From positions 3,658,001 to 3,722,000 of the forward strand of contig NZ_CP023278.1 in the NCBI RefSeq assembly GCF_002896875.1: a stretch of DNA of 64,000 bases. Reading direction: 5' to 3'. Source of the DNA: Nostoc sp. CENA543 (lineage in GTDB: Bacteria > Cyanobacteriota > Cyanobacteriia > Cyanobacteriales > Nostocaceae). The translations under genes and the position numbers were made by a program. Shown one piece after another: positions 1-8,833 of this stretch (positions are counted from its first letter, which is position 1; every line of letters starts with the position of its first letter). Under the pieces are notes generated by a model that saw only the letters and a list, made by a program, of their open reading frames with translations, did not search any database and had not been told where the DNA came from.

Positions 1-2102
1 AGGGCTTGTTGATAAACTTCTGTATCTTCCTGTTGTAAAGAAAGTTGGGCGGCTAGTTGTAAATCTTCAATGGCTTTGGTGTATTGGGGGTCAGATTTAT
101 TACCTGTTAGTTGCACAATTTCATAGCGCACCATCCCCCGTTTGAGGTAAACTTTGGCGAGTTTGTCGTTAATTTTTAAGGCTTGGTCAAAGTCAACTAT
201 CGCCTGTTGGTATTGTTGCACAGAGTTGTTACTATATTGGGCGATTTGATAGCGGACAGAACCACGTTGAAAATAAGCTTCGGATTTAGCGGCGTTGAGT
301 TTCAAGGCTTGGTCAAAATCTGCGATCGCTTCTTGATATTCTTGGAGCGTATCGCTACTGTATTTAGCAATTTGGGAGTAAACAATCCCTCTTCTGATAT
401 AGGCTTCGGCTTCTTTGTCGTTGAGACTCAAAGCTTGGTTAAAATCTGCGATCGCCAGTTTATATTCTTTATCGGGGTCGTTGCTATATTCTGCCATCAT
501 ATAGCGTGCATTGCCTCGATTGACAAAGGCTTTGATTTCCTGGGGATTCAGTTGTAATGCCGCACTGTAGTCTGCTAGCGCGCCTTCGTAGTCTTTGAGA
601 TTGTAACGAGCATTACCCCGATTTACATAGGCTTTGCTGTTGTTGGGTTCTTTTTGGATGGCTTGGGTAAAGTTGTCTGCCGCCTGTTTATAGTCTCGCA
701 CTTGGTAAGCTGCATGACCTTGCTGGTAATAATCAGCAAAACTTAAGGTAGGAGGATTAACATTAGGCTGTGTAATTAAGCTTTGCTGGGCATAATGATT
801 CCGTGACACCAACGGACGGGTTAATTTCATCATCACATCTAAGTATCCCAATACCCCAAACCCCAACAAGCAACAGACTACAGGATATAGTCGCTTTCTC
901 AGACGGCGGCGTTTTGGTGCAGCACTAGGGTTAGTGGATGGCCAGTTGCTTTGGTATAAAGGCATGACTGGCAATGGTAAACCAATAGGTTGCGTCGGTG
1001 GAGAGTAGCGTCTTTTTTTGGTGGTGGTACGGGGGCGTAAATGTTCTTTTCTTTCTATCGCCTGCACGGAAGGGAAAGGATCTCTACCACCCAAGCGGAC
1101 TGATCTTTCACACCAAGGACAACTATGGAGGTGATTACTGTAGCGATGCTGGTGATTCGCACTACAAACAGTCAAAGAGTCTTCCGCTTCTGCGAGGGCG
1201 GATAACCAAGCTTGAGCTGTAGGACGCTGTTGGGGGGCGTAATGTCCATCCTCAAAGCACTGCACAAACAGTTGTTGCAATCGAGGATGCAGAATTTCCC
1301 AAGGTGGGGCAATGGGTGTAGGCAGATAAGGGACTTTGCGCTGTTGACTGTAGGTGAAATGTCCAGCCGCAATTCTGGCTTCGTAGGGTGGTGGTTCAGC
1401 AACGCCTTGGTAAATCCCAGAGAAAGGATGTGTACCTTCCATTAATAATTGGAAGATTAACACCCCTAAGCCAAAGACATCATGACTTAAATCGCGATCG
1501 TGGTGAGCAAAGATTTTATTCTGTAACTCTGGGGGTGTAAATTCCGGTTTACCCACCGGACACCGATACACCATATCGTTTTCTGAGTCACGCACTTGGA
1601 AAGAATCCGTATCTACCAAGGTAACTAAGGCTGTGTCACTAACGAGAATATTCGACTCATTGACATCGCCTACACAGTAACCACTATTATGTAAAGCGGC
1701 AAAAGCCGCCGCTAAGTTGCGAGCTGTCCGCAGCAAATACTGATAATTAAACAACGGGCAGTGTTGGCGGCGAGTTCTGGGGTTGTAAAAGTCAATGATG
1801 GGACGCATTCCCCGAATGCGGGGCATTAAAAATCCCACAATGCTTTTACTGTCATCCGTCCCCCACAATAATTCCTGTGGCCAGGCAATGGAAATATGCC
1901 CCAGATTTGCCGTTGGGTTTTCCGGTGGGTTAGCCAGCATCGCCCGTAGTTTATGGGCATGAGCGACTGTTGATTTGTGATAAACCTTAGCGACTAAATC
2001 ACCTGCGGATGGTACAGCATAAATACAAGCTTCACCACCGCGCCCCAAACTGACGCTAAGACTGAGAATTTCTTCCTGGGGAAGATAACGTAGTACCTTC
2101 AT
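1..2102 (-). CDS. Atypical Ser/Thr protein kinase with zinc-knuckle, TM segment and TPR repeats (3' end cut by window edge)
   Basis: Reading from ATG at 2102 there is one open frame of 700 codons that runs off the left edge, so the C-terminus is missing. Residues 1-300 form a kinase fold: glycine-rich loop LGRGGEACIY (19-28), Lys39, and a catalytic loop GDVNESN with Asp146 and Asn151. The usual HRD is VGD and the usual DFG is DTDSF (164-168). This DxDSF variant is typical, from memory, of the YegI-like kinases. A Cys/His cluster ending in CPWC (313-331) looks like a zinc knuckle. A basic stretch and one hydrophobic segment (406-420) follow, then at least five TPR units from about 455 of the form AxxxxxRGxxRY. 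The gene lies downstream of a PP2C phosphatase and a VWA protein on the same strand, so it is probably the kinase of a VWA/PP2C/kinase triad. Kinase activity is inferred, and the altered HRD and DFG motifs leave it open. Confidence 0.88.
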   Translation of the reverse strand, partial: MKVLRYLPQEEILSLSVSLGRGGEACIYAVPSAGDLVAKVYHKSTVAHAHKLRAMLANPPENPTANLGHISIAWPQELLWGTDDSKSIVGFLMPRIRGMRPIIDFYNPRTRRQHCPLFNYQYLLRTARNLAAAFAALHNSGYCVGDVNESNILVSDTALVTLVDTDSFQVRDSENDMVYRCPVGKPEFTPPELQNKIFAHHDRDLSHDVFGLGVLIFQLLMEGTHPFSGIYQGVAEPPPYEARIAAGHFTYSQQRKVPYLPTPIAPPWEILHPRLQQLFVQCFEDGHYAPQQRPTAQAWLSALAEAEDSLTVCSANHQHRYSNHLHSCPWCERSVRLGGRDPFPSVQAIERKEHLRPRTTTKKRRYSPPTQPIGLPLPVMPLYQSNWPSTNPSAAPKRRRLRKRLYPVVCCLLGFGVLGYLDVMMKLTRPLVSRNHYAQQSLITQPNVNPPTLSFADYYQQGHAAYQVRDYKQAADNFTQAIQKEPNNSKAYVNRGNARYNLKDYEGALADYSAALQLNPQEIKAFVNRGNARYMMAEYSNDPDKEYKLAIADFNQALSLNDKEAEAYIRRGIVYSQIAKYSSDTLQEYQEAIADFDQALKLNAAKSEAYFQRGSVRYQIAQYSNNSVQQYQQAIVDFDQALKINDKLAKVYLKRGMVRYEIVQLTGNKSDPQYTKAIEDLQLAAQLSLQQEDTEVYQQA

Positions 2103-2127
2103 GATCAATCACGGTTAAGGGTTTATT

Positions 2128-2217
2128 GGGGACTGGGGACTGGGGACTGGGAACTGGGCATTATTTCTGTTTTCCTACTCTCCCTGCTCCCTTGCACCCT
2201 GCTCCCTTGCCCCTTGC
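2128..2217. repeat. Heptameric STRR-type repeats
   Basis: The spacer between the kinase and PP2C genes holds about four tandem units of GGGGACT/GGGAACT, followed by CT-rich units such as CTCCCTTGC. These are short tandemly repeated sequences of the kind common in heterocystous cyanobacteria. No promoter or terminator can be recognised in them. Confidence 0.7.
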
Positions 2218-2218
2218 T

Positions 2219-2995
2219 TTACAAAAGGGCAGCTAAAATCAGGGTTAAGTCGTCATCAGTACGTTGGGTAATGCGCTCAGAGCCTAAAAACTTCACTAAC
2301 TGTTCTTTTGCTTCCGTTTTATCTTCTGTTTTTTCCACAAAATCGAATAAAGGCAAAAAGAACGGTTTGTGAGGTTCGCCAACAACCATATTCAAAGCCA
2401 GCATTTGTAGTCCATCGGTGAGGACTCCAAGATTTACTATGGCTTCACGCCACAGTCTCATTTGCGCTGTCTCTAAAGCACCTGGTGAAGTCAAAAAAGT
2501 CGTCTCGTTAATATATTCGCCGTTATTGGGGATGGTTAGGGCTAGTAAGTTGCCCATGCGATCCTTTGCTACTGCTAAACCATCACCAATTTGCACAGCT
2601 GCGACCATTTCTGGGGAGGCGATCGCAATAATTAAGGTAGTTGCTAAATCCTGGGGCTGTTTTTGACAAGCCGCCGCTTCATCTTCCACAGCTTTTTTCG
2701 CGGCTAGTAAGGCATCAGTTAACAGCCATTGCACTGTTTCATCTTCAGCTAAGGAGTCTTTAGTTATATTTTTCAGCGAAAGGTTTTCTATGGCTGTTTC
2801 TACAGCTACCATCGCACCGACTTTCCCTTGGCTGGCAGAACCCGCACCATCTGCGGCGGCTGCTACTAACACGTTATCAGGCAATAGTTGCCAGTGGTGG
2901 GCATCCTGACACAGCTGCTTATTTTTGATGTGGCTTGTACCACAGACAGAGGCGGCGACTACCTGCCAATGAGGGTTCTGTTTTGATGTTTTCAT
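2219..2995 (-). CDS. PP2C-type protein phosphatase
   Basis: A 258-residue protein with the metal-dependent PP2C signature: CQDAH near residue 29, AAADGAGSAS near 46 (first metal aspartate), QIGDG in the middle, LTDGL, and a C-terminal DDDLTLILA. The length fits a bare catalytic domain with no sensor or membrane part. It sits between the VWA gene and the kinase gene on the same strand with spacers of 110-180 bp filled with repeats, so co-transcription is likely but not proved. Its likely job is to dephosphorylate the partner kinase or a shared substrate, by analogy with YegK and other TerY-P triads. The family assignment is firm. The substrate is unknown. Confidence 0.85.
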   Translation of the reverse strand: MKTSKQNPHWQVVAASVCGTSHIKNKQLCQDAHHWQLLPDNVLVAAAADGAGSASQGKVGAMVAVETAIENLSLKNITKDSLAEDETVQWLLTDALLAAKKAVEDEAAACQKQPQDLATTLIIAIASPEMVAAVQIGDGLAVAKDRMGNLLALTIPNNGEYINETTFLTSPGALETAQMRLWREAIVNLGVLTDGLQMLALNMVVGEPHKPFFLPLFDFVEKTEDKTEAKEQLVKFLGSERITQRTDDDLTLILAALL

Positions 2996-3047
2996 ATATT
3001 TGTTCTGTCAGCTAGCTGTGAAAGTGTCAAGCCGCAATCTAGCTAGA

Positions 3048-3177
3048 AAGGGGGGTAAGGGTTTAGGGGTGTAAGGGTATGAGGGTGTAAGGGTAAAAAG
3101 ATTTTCATGTTTGATGAGCAAGCATTATTTCTTTTTACTTTTTACTTTTACCTTTTACCTTTTGCCTTTTGCCTTTT
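3048..3177. repeat. Two runs of heptamer-like repeats between VWA and PP2C genes
   Basis: The first run (about 3051-3100) is built of GGGTGTAAGGGT-like units. The second (about 3130-3177) is built of TTTTACC/TTTTGCC units ending at the VWA stop codon. They match the STRR style found elsewhere in this window. Confidence 0.6.
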
Positions 3178-3852
3178 CTAGATAGAACCCCAGCCAATTG
3201 GCGGTAGTGCGATTTGCTCATCTATCTGCGAATGGGAAACTGCCGACATACTAGCCGATAACCAAACAAACATTTCAATAAAATTCAGCCCTTTGAGTTT
3301 TAAAGGTGTGCGGACGGCGATTTGATTGAGGCGCATCATATTCGCGTTTTCTACACCCACGCTAAAAAAGGCTACACGTTTATTTGCTTCATCTCCTTGC
3401 AAACGAATTGCCGCTTGCTCGACTAAATGATCTAGTTCGCCTTGTGGCTCTCCATCAGTAATCATAAAGACCCACGGGCGATAATAGGCGATACCATGAG
3501 CGCGATACAAAGATTTACGCTCCTGCACCATATCTAAGGCTTTATGAATACCTGCACCCATACTAGTTAATCCTTGGGCTGTCAAAATCGGCGGATTAAA
3601 TTGATCGGCGGTGACAAAATCTTGCACTACATTGATATGACTATCAAAGGTGACGATCGCAATTTCTACTCGTCTGGCTGCTATGGAATTTTTGACTAAT
3701 TCATCTTTCAAACTCAGCAAGCCCTGGTTAAGAGCTTCTATGGCATTACCTTGCATTGAACCAGACGTATCAAGTAACAACACACAAGGACAACGTGGTT
3801 CTGGATTCTCTGCAAATTCTACTACTTCATCTAGGGTTAATGTATCACTCAT
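3178..3852 (-). CDS. VWA-domain protein, TerY-like
   Basis: A von Willebrand factor A domain protein. The MIDAS motif DTSGSM lies about 28 residues from the start, followed by a threonine-containing loop (GLTSMGAG) and ITDGEP, which complete the metal site. Its length of 224 residues with no extra domains fits TerY/YegL-type proteins. The start chosen is ATG at 3852 (MSDTLTLDEVV). A TTG at 3879 is in frame and has a better purine-rich stretch upstream, so the protein may be 9 residues longer. It is first in a minus-strand set with the PP2C and the kinase. In known triads the VWA protein is thought to be the scaffold or substrate. That role is inferred here. Confidence 0.85.
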   Translation of the reverse strand: MSDTLTLDEVVEFAENPEPRCPCVLLLDTSGSMQGNAIEALNQGLLSLKDELVKNSIAARRVEIAIVTFDSHINVVQDFVTADQFNPPILTAQGLTSMGAGIHKALDMVQERKSLYRAHGIAYYRPWVFMITDGEPQGELDHLVEQAAIRLQGDEANKRVAFFSVGVENANMMRLNQIAVRTPLKLKGLNFIEMFVWLSASMSAVSHSQIDEQIALPPIGWGSI

Positions 3853-3879
3853 AACGTTTTGTGTTATGTTATAGTCCAA

Positions 3880-4357
3880 AGCTCTATTTTCCTTTTTTCA
3901 AAGTATATATTTTCCACAGTGGAAGCCAAAAAAATTCATGGTAGATGTTTGATGGTAGCTGATCTAATCTTCATTCAACAAAGCATTTTCACCGCAATTT
4001 CTACATCTTTAATGAAATCTTAATCAGGATGCAGATAAAATAGTGAATGGTTCACATTGGAGACATTAATCTATCTACCGAAATTTATATAGAGCAAACA
4101 TAGAATATAATAAATATTTCCCATTTGCCTACATGAATTTTTAAAGATTTTGTGTGGGATTTTTATTTTTCTATATAGAAATAAAATTTTTCAAGTATCT
4201 CTATCAGCATGACAAAAAACTCGTTGTAGCTAAGATAACTTAAAAATAAGAATAGTCAAGAAAGTAAGCATTTTTACAAATTATTGCTAATTACTCAGAC
4301 AAAAAATTTAGAAAATTTCCCTCCTATTTCCCATTCTTTGTTTGTTCTCTATCAAAT
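3880..4357. other. Divergent intergenic region
   Basis: About 480 bp of AT-rich sequence between the divergent VWA gene and the PatA-like regulator. It must hold the promoters of both. A TAAAAT hexamer near 4036 could be a -10 box, but no convincing -35 goes with it. No ORF, repeat or RNA was recognised. Confidence 0.4.
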
Positions 4358-5749
4358 ATGAATCATTCTGGTACATTTACCACACTACGTCCTCAGAGTT
4401 TATTAAGACAACTAGCGAGTTGTTTAGACACCACTTGTTTACAAGCTATGAGTAACTTTGTTACTTGGTCAATTTATCTAGAAAATGGCACAATCACCTA
4501 TGCGACTCATACAGTAGAACCATTTGACAGATTAGAACGTCATTTGCGTCGCCTCAGTCAACAATTTCCCTTAGTCACTCCGCAGGTGCGTGTCCAGTTA
4601 CGCTTGCTATTTGAAACTGATTTATACAAACAAATTAACGAGCAGCAAGATTCTGATATCATTCAGCCACCAGATTATCAAGCGATTCGATGGTTAATTA
4701 ACCAGAAATATTTAGATCAGCAACAGGCTACAGTATTAATTCAAGAATTAGTCAAAGAAGTTATTGAGTCATTCTTGCTCATTAATACTGGTAATTATCA
4801 ATTAAGTGATTCATCACAAAAGTTACCTGTCATTTGTCGCTTAGATACCACAAGAGTCATAGAACGTTGTCAAAAGAGATTGCAAAATTGGCAGACTTAT
4901 TTACCAAAATTTACTTCTCCATATCAGCGTCCCTATTTGTTGCTAAATCATACAATCCCTGGTAAAACTACTCCCGAATTGCAACCCCAATTAACTTACT
5001 GGATGAAGGGTTTTAGTCTGCGTCATCTCGCTATCATTATGAATCAAGATGAAATGCAACTAGCACAATATTTATACCCTTACATCATTGCAGGGGAGAT
5101 TATTTTACATGAACCAGATCCGCCATTTGATCAGTTACCCAAAGTGGTGACAGAATTACCAGAAGCTCCTGAATATACAACAGCATTGTTAGAGAAAAAG
5201 TTAGTTGAGACAGTTGTAGAACTCAGTAGCAATGCTACTCCTATCACCCCAATTGTAGAGATCGAAAATGTGGCTATTGTCAAGCGATCGCAGATTTCCA
5301 CTTCTACAACAGCAACCAACAAAGAACTAAATAACACGAACTCTTCTCCTGAAAGAGTAATTCCCGCTACCGTTACTCCAGAAAAACTCTACAAAATCGT
5401 ATCTGTAGATGACAGTCCCACAATTTTAAAAGAAATTAGTTATTTTTTAGAAACAGAAAACTTCACTGTCATTACCATTAGTGACCCCTTAAAAGCGGCG
5501 ATGTCAATTATTAGACACAAGCCAGACTTAATTTTATTAGATTTGAATATGGCGGGAATTGATGGTTATGAATTGTGCCGGATTATCCGTAATAATTCGA
5601 TGTTTAAAAATACGCCGATTATTTTTGTTACAGGCTATAAAGGCATAGTAGATAAAGTCAAAGCCAGATTAGTAGGTGCGTCAGGATACCTAACTAAACC
5701 ATTTACCCGTGCGGAATTGTTGAAAATGGTGTTTATGCACTTGACGTGA
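4358..5749 (+). CDS. PatA-family response regulator (PATAN domain plus C-terminal receiver)
   Basis: 463 residues. The N-terminal 1-90 or so resembles the PATAN domain of PatA, PixG and TaxP1-type cyanobacterial regulators (S/F-rich start, then LRQLASCLDT and a short strand-turn-strand WSIYLENGTITYA). A helical middle follows, then a Ser/Thr-rich linker (290-340). Residues 345-463 are a complete CheY-like receiver with acidic pair Asp351/Asp352, phosphoacceptor Asp395 in LLDLNMAG, and Lys447 in LTKPF. There is no DNA-binding output, so it probably acts by protein contact. PatA controls heterocyst pattern and relatives control motility. Which process this copy serves cannot be told. No sensor kinase is adjacent. 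Confidence 0.85.
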   Translation: MNHSGTFTTLRPQSLLRQLASCLDTTCLQAMSNFVTWSIYLENGTITYATHTVEPFDRLERHLRRLSQQFPLVTPQVRVQLRLLFETDLYKQINEQQDSDIIQPPDYQAIRWLINQKYLDQQQATVLIQELVKEVIESFLLINTGNYQLSDSSQKLPVICRLDTTRVIERCQKRLQNWQTYLPKFTSPYQRPYLLLNHTIPGKTTPELQPQLTYWMKGFSLRHLAIIMNQDEMQLAQYLYPYIIAGEIILHEPDPPFDQLPKVVTELPEAPEYTTALLEKKLVETVVELSSNATPITPIVEIENVAIVKRSQISTSTTATNKELNNTNSSPERVIPATVTPEKLYKIVSVDDSPTILKEISYFLETENFTVITISDPLKAAMSIIRHKPDLILLDLNMAGIDGYELCRIIRNNSMFKNTPIIFVTGYKGIVDKVKARLVGASGYLTKPFTRAELLKMVFMHLT

Positions 5750-5764
5750 TAGGGATTGGGGACG

Positions 5765-5820
5765 AATCAATTCAAAATTCAAAATACCTTTACAGGAAGC
5801 AAGCTACAAAATTCAAAATG
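5765..5820. repeat. Dispersed repeat, copy A
   Basis: The reverse complement of this segment matches about 54050-54119 almost base for base, except that the other copy carries an extra 23 bp. It includes ATTCAAAATTCAAAAT units and the core AAGCAAGCTACAAAATTC. Confidence 0.65.
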
Positions 5821-5946
5821 AAGAAGAGTTGGGGACTGGGGACAAGGTAGACAAAGAAGAATTTATTTCCTAACTCACGCCTGATGTGAATTAGAAAAAC
5901 CTTAGATATCCAAAAAATAGCCGATGCTGGGAGCTAATGAGACTCG

Positions 5947-6009
5947 GTAGGGGCGGGTTAATCAAATATCATGAACAATTAACGATGATCTCGGTGAACC
6001 CGCCTCTAC
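5947..6009. repeat. Small inverted-repeat element
   Basis: Arms GTAGGGGCGGGTT (5947-5959) and AACCCGCCTCTAC (5997-6009) are complementary at 12 of 13 positions around a 37-nt centre. A related element with GGGCGGGTTTTGA and TCAAACCTGCC arms lies at about 12898-12957, so this is a dispersed palindromic repeat. It lies just beyond the stop codon of the PAD gene and could act as a terminator, though no T run follows. Confidence 0.6.
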
Positions 6010-6035
6010 AAATGTTTACTCCCCACTCAGCACTC

Positions 6036-8033
6036 TTAACTAAAAAACGTATCCTCAATCTCCCACCATTTTTGGGTAAAAGGTTGGCGACGTGTATTAG
6101 TTCCGCAATGAATTTCGCCTCGTTTGCGGAAGTAGGGTTCCCAATCATCGATAAAGTGACAAACTAAACCCCAAGGTTCTAAAACTTGTCGTACATAAGC
6201 CTCAAATTGACATTGATGATCCAACTTCGGCCCAAATGGTTTGGGAATACCAAGGTGCTGATTAAGGACAATCATGTTAACCATATTTGGTAAAAAAGTT
6301 TCTGCTCTCCCATAGCCATCATCTCTAAATAAAGCAGGTAGTTCAATAATATCTTCGTCGCTTAATTCTAATTCTTGTTTAAGGATTTCTCGATTCCAAT
6401 TAATGTGTTCTTGAAATTGTTGATTTTGGTTAGTTAAATCTTGATTATCAAGAATGTCTGCAACAGTAATATCGGCTGGTTTTCTGTCGAGTTTTTTGCC
6501 TTCTCTTAATAATAATTGACCATGACCTTGCTCTCGTAGATGCTTGAGAATGTTATGAGCTTGGTGGGGACTGGCTAATAGTAATTTAAATCCTTTAGCG
6601 GTAGGCGCAGGAACAAATGTCATAAACTCATCAATATGTCCTACACTCAGCCAGTCCGAAAAGATTTCTAGGGGTGCTTGAATTTTTTGAGCATAGAGAA
6701 AATCTCGCAATACTCTTAACATCCGCCGTGGTTCGGGGATAATATCCTTGCGAGTGCCGCCGAAAATCAACCGCCCCAAGGGATAGTGAACACCTTTAAC
6801 TGTAACTGGCGGAGAAACTTCTAAATTGCCAAAAGAGTCTAATTTTGTGGCTAAATAGCGACTCTTACGGGTGAGATAACCAAAGTCAATTCCTAATAGT
6901 TTGCGTTTAGGAAATTCTGCGAGTCCGCGATCGCGTGGAGAATCAAAGACGACGGGAAGTAGATGTCCTGGGGCTTGAGTGTAACCAATTTCAATCTCGT
7001 CTTGCACCCAGGGATCATCTTGATGAAACTCATAGGGGATAATATCAAGTTGGGCGTTGGCTTGAGCAACAACTTTTCTCAGTTCATCAATAAATTCTTT
7101 GTTCTCGCCACTAGATAACCGTGAAACAAATACTGTAATTGGCGATAAAGTATTAGGAGTCATGATCCAAGGTGCAACTCGAAATACTACGCGATCGCTA
7201 TACACAGATTTACCATCTTTGACCAGGCTTAAACTAATTTCAACTAAGCCGTCAAAATCAAAATCAGGATAACTCAATCCTTCAATGGCTAAAATAATAT
7301 CCCGATCAGTATCCCTAATTCTCGCTCTAGAAATACCAGGGCCAATTAACTCATAGCCGTCTCGATCTAATTCATCATAAATGCGAATGCGTTGGGCAGT
7401 ATCTTTACTAACTGATAACTCTAGTTCATATCCAGCAGGTAAATTTCTCAACCCAGCTTTACGCACAATCATGAAGCTAAAATCTTTCAGGTCAAGTAGT
7501 CCTTGAATTAAACTCGCTTCGTGATCACTCCGACTATCAGAATAGACGATATCGCGATCGCTATTCACTAATAAAACTGCACCATGACCATTACTTCCCC
7601 ATTCCCAATCACTTTTATGGGGGTTGTTAGCTTCAATAATCCCGTCTCTATCAGCATCAACATCAAGACAAACTTGCACCGCCGTCAAATCAATCCGCAA
7701 TTGTTTGAGCAGACTACCATGATCATCTTGAAAAGTAATTTGTAAACTCCGGTCAGCAATCTGATCACTAAAGGTTCTAGCTAGGAGATAAATTTGCGGA
7801 ACTTGTGTGAGAAACAAGGGAGTTTGTGTAGAAATTGATTGGTGATGATCACCCAATAATTCTATTTCTCCTGTTGTTTTGAAAATCACAACTGTACTTT
7901 GTGGTGGAGCCAGTGTTTTTAAAGCAATTTGCACTAGTCTACCAACTACCAGTACATCTTCATAGTTACTGCTACGTTTTCTACTACTCAAGCGATGCTC
8001 ATCTAAGGCTGCCAATTCTAGTAATTCAGTCAT
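6036..8033 (-). CDS. Peptidylarginine deiminase (animal-type PAD)
   Basis: A 665-residue protein that would convert peptidyl-arginine to citrulline in a Ca2+-dependent reaction. It carries all three parts of the vertebrate PAD architecture. Residues 1-115 are a cupredoxin-like N-domain. Residues 118-290 are an immunoglobulin-like middle domain with acidic Ca2+-binding signatures (DVDADRDG, then WEWGSNGHGAVLLVNSDRD). The C-terminal catalytic domain spans 295-665. Active-site residues are present: Asp345 in WVQDEIEIGY, His466 and Asp468 in VGHIDEF, and Cys643 in IHCGTN. These fall within a few residues of human PAD4 Asp350, His471, Asp473 and Cys645. There is no signal peptide, so it is probably cytoplasmic. 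The gene stands alone between divergent or unrelated neighbours. Cyanobacterial PADs have been proposed as the source of animal PADs. Function is assigned from sequence only. Confidence 0.92.
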   Translation of the reverse strand: MTELLELAALDEHRLSSRKRSSNYEDVLVVGRLVQIALKTLAPPQSTVVIFKTTGEIELLGDHHQSISTQTPLFLTQVPQIYLLARTFSDQIADRSLQITFQDDHGSLLKQLRIDLTAVQVCLDVDADRDGIIEANNPHKSDWEWGSNGHGAVLLVNSDRDIVYSDSRSDHEASLIQGLLDLKDFSFMIVRKAGLRNLPAGYELELSVSKDTAQRIRIYDELDRDGYELIGPGISRARIRDTDRDIILAIEGLSYPDFDFDGLVEISLSLVKDGKSVYSDRVVFRVAPWIMTPNTLSPITVFVSRLSSGENKEFIDELRKVVAQANAQLDIIPYEFHQDDPWVQDEIEIGYTQAPGHLLPVVFDSPRDRGLAEFPKRKLLGIDFGYLTRKSRYLATKLDSFGNLEVSPPVTVKGVHYPLGRLIFGGTRKDIIPEPRRMLRVLRDFLYAQKIQAPLEIFSDWLSVGHIDEFMTFVPAPTAKGFKLLLASPHQAHNILKHLREQGHGQLLLREGKKLDRKPADITVADILDNQDLTNQNQQFQEHINWNREILKQELELSDEDIIELPALFRDDGYGRAETFLPNMVNMIVLNQHLGIPKPFGPKLDHQCQFEAYVRQVLEPWGLVCHFIDDWEPYFRKRGEIHCGTNTRRQPFTQKWWEIEDTFFS

Positions 8034-8641
8034 AAGATTAATTGAGTTTATCTTGCTATAGAACAGACTTCAACTAACTAAACCACCTTAATCGCTTTGA
8101 AACCACTTGGAGGATTTGTTGATTTTTTTTAGAAAAATGAAATATTGCTAAATCTACTGATGTGGTCTCACTGATCCTATACTAATTTCAAAAATTGATA
8201 ACAATTTGATTAATAAATTTTTCTGATACAAGTAGCCATCATGAACCGCGTACACAAGAAGACATGAAAAAGTCTTTCCCTCACACCCCTTTTTCAATTT
8301 AGATATACCACTTATCCCTATTTATGATCACGAACAATCCACAATAATTTTTAATATACTTAATTGATTTTATACACTCTACCTGGAGTGACGCACTTTT
8401 GGGAAAAACCCTCTCTTTCTCAATCAGCACTTTGTTCTTATGTTTAAATGTGGCAGGAAAAGCCTATTTACTAAAGTCTTAATAGAATGCTAATATTTTA
8501 ATTAAATACACTAAATTGATAAACTTATAGTAGATTGCAATGTATTATCAACTTAGCTAACACAGCATTAGGACTAATCAGCTTAATATTTCACATGGTC
8601 AAGTGTAAAAATCTATGTTGTAATTTTTATTTCAGCACACG
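8034..8641. other. Intergenic region upstream of PAD gene
   Basis: About 600 bp of AT-rich DNA between two divergent genes. Only short, uncharacteristic reading frames were found. No repeats, RNA motifs or clear promoter boxes were recognised. Confidence 0.35.
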
Positions 8642-8824
8642 ATGATCTATTGGCGAAAACCTTTAACTAGGAGATTTGCCAGTCAAAAGTATTTACTATC
8701 AGTTACTTCTATAAAATTGCTGGGAGTGTTTATTACTGGTTTAATCTTCAGTTTTTTATTTACCGTTAAGGAATTGATGCTATTACCTGAGCAATACGCC
8801 GCTTTTTCACCTAAAATTCCATAA
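8642..8824 (+). CDS. Possible small membrane protein
   Basis: A 60-codon frame ending 9 bp before the nitroreductase start. The product is basic at the N-terminus (RKPLTRR) and has one hydrophobic stretch at about 24-45, so it could be a single-pass membrane peptide. No family is recognised and there is no clear Shine-Dalgarno sequence. It could equally be leader DNA of the downstream gene. The close spacing is the main argument for it. Confidence 0.3.
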   Translation: MIYWRKPLTRRFASQKYLLSVTSIKLLGVFITGLIFSFLFTVKELMLLPEQYAAFSPKIP

Positions 8825-8833
8825 TTTGTAATT

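Noticed and set aside
183-557. 124-codon plus-strand frame
   Set aside because: Antisense to the TPR region of the kinase gene. The minus-strand frame is longer, open to the edge and has clear motifs.
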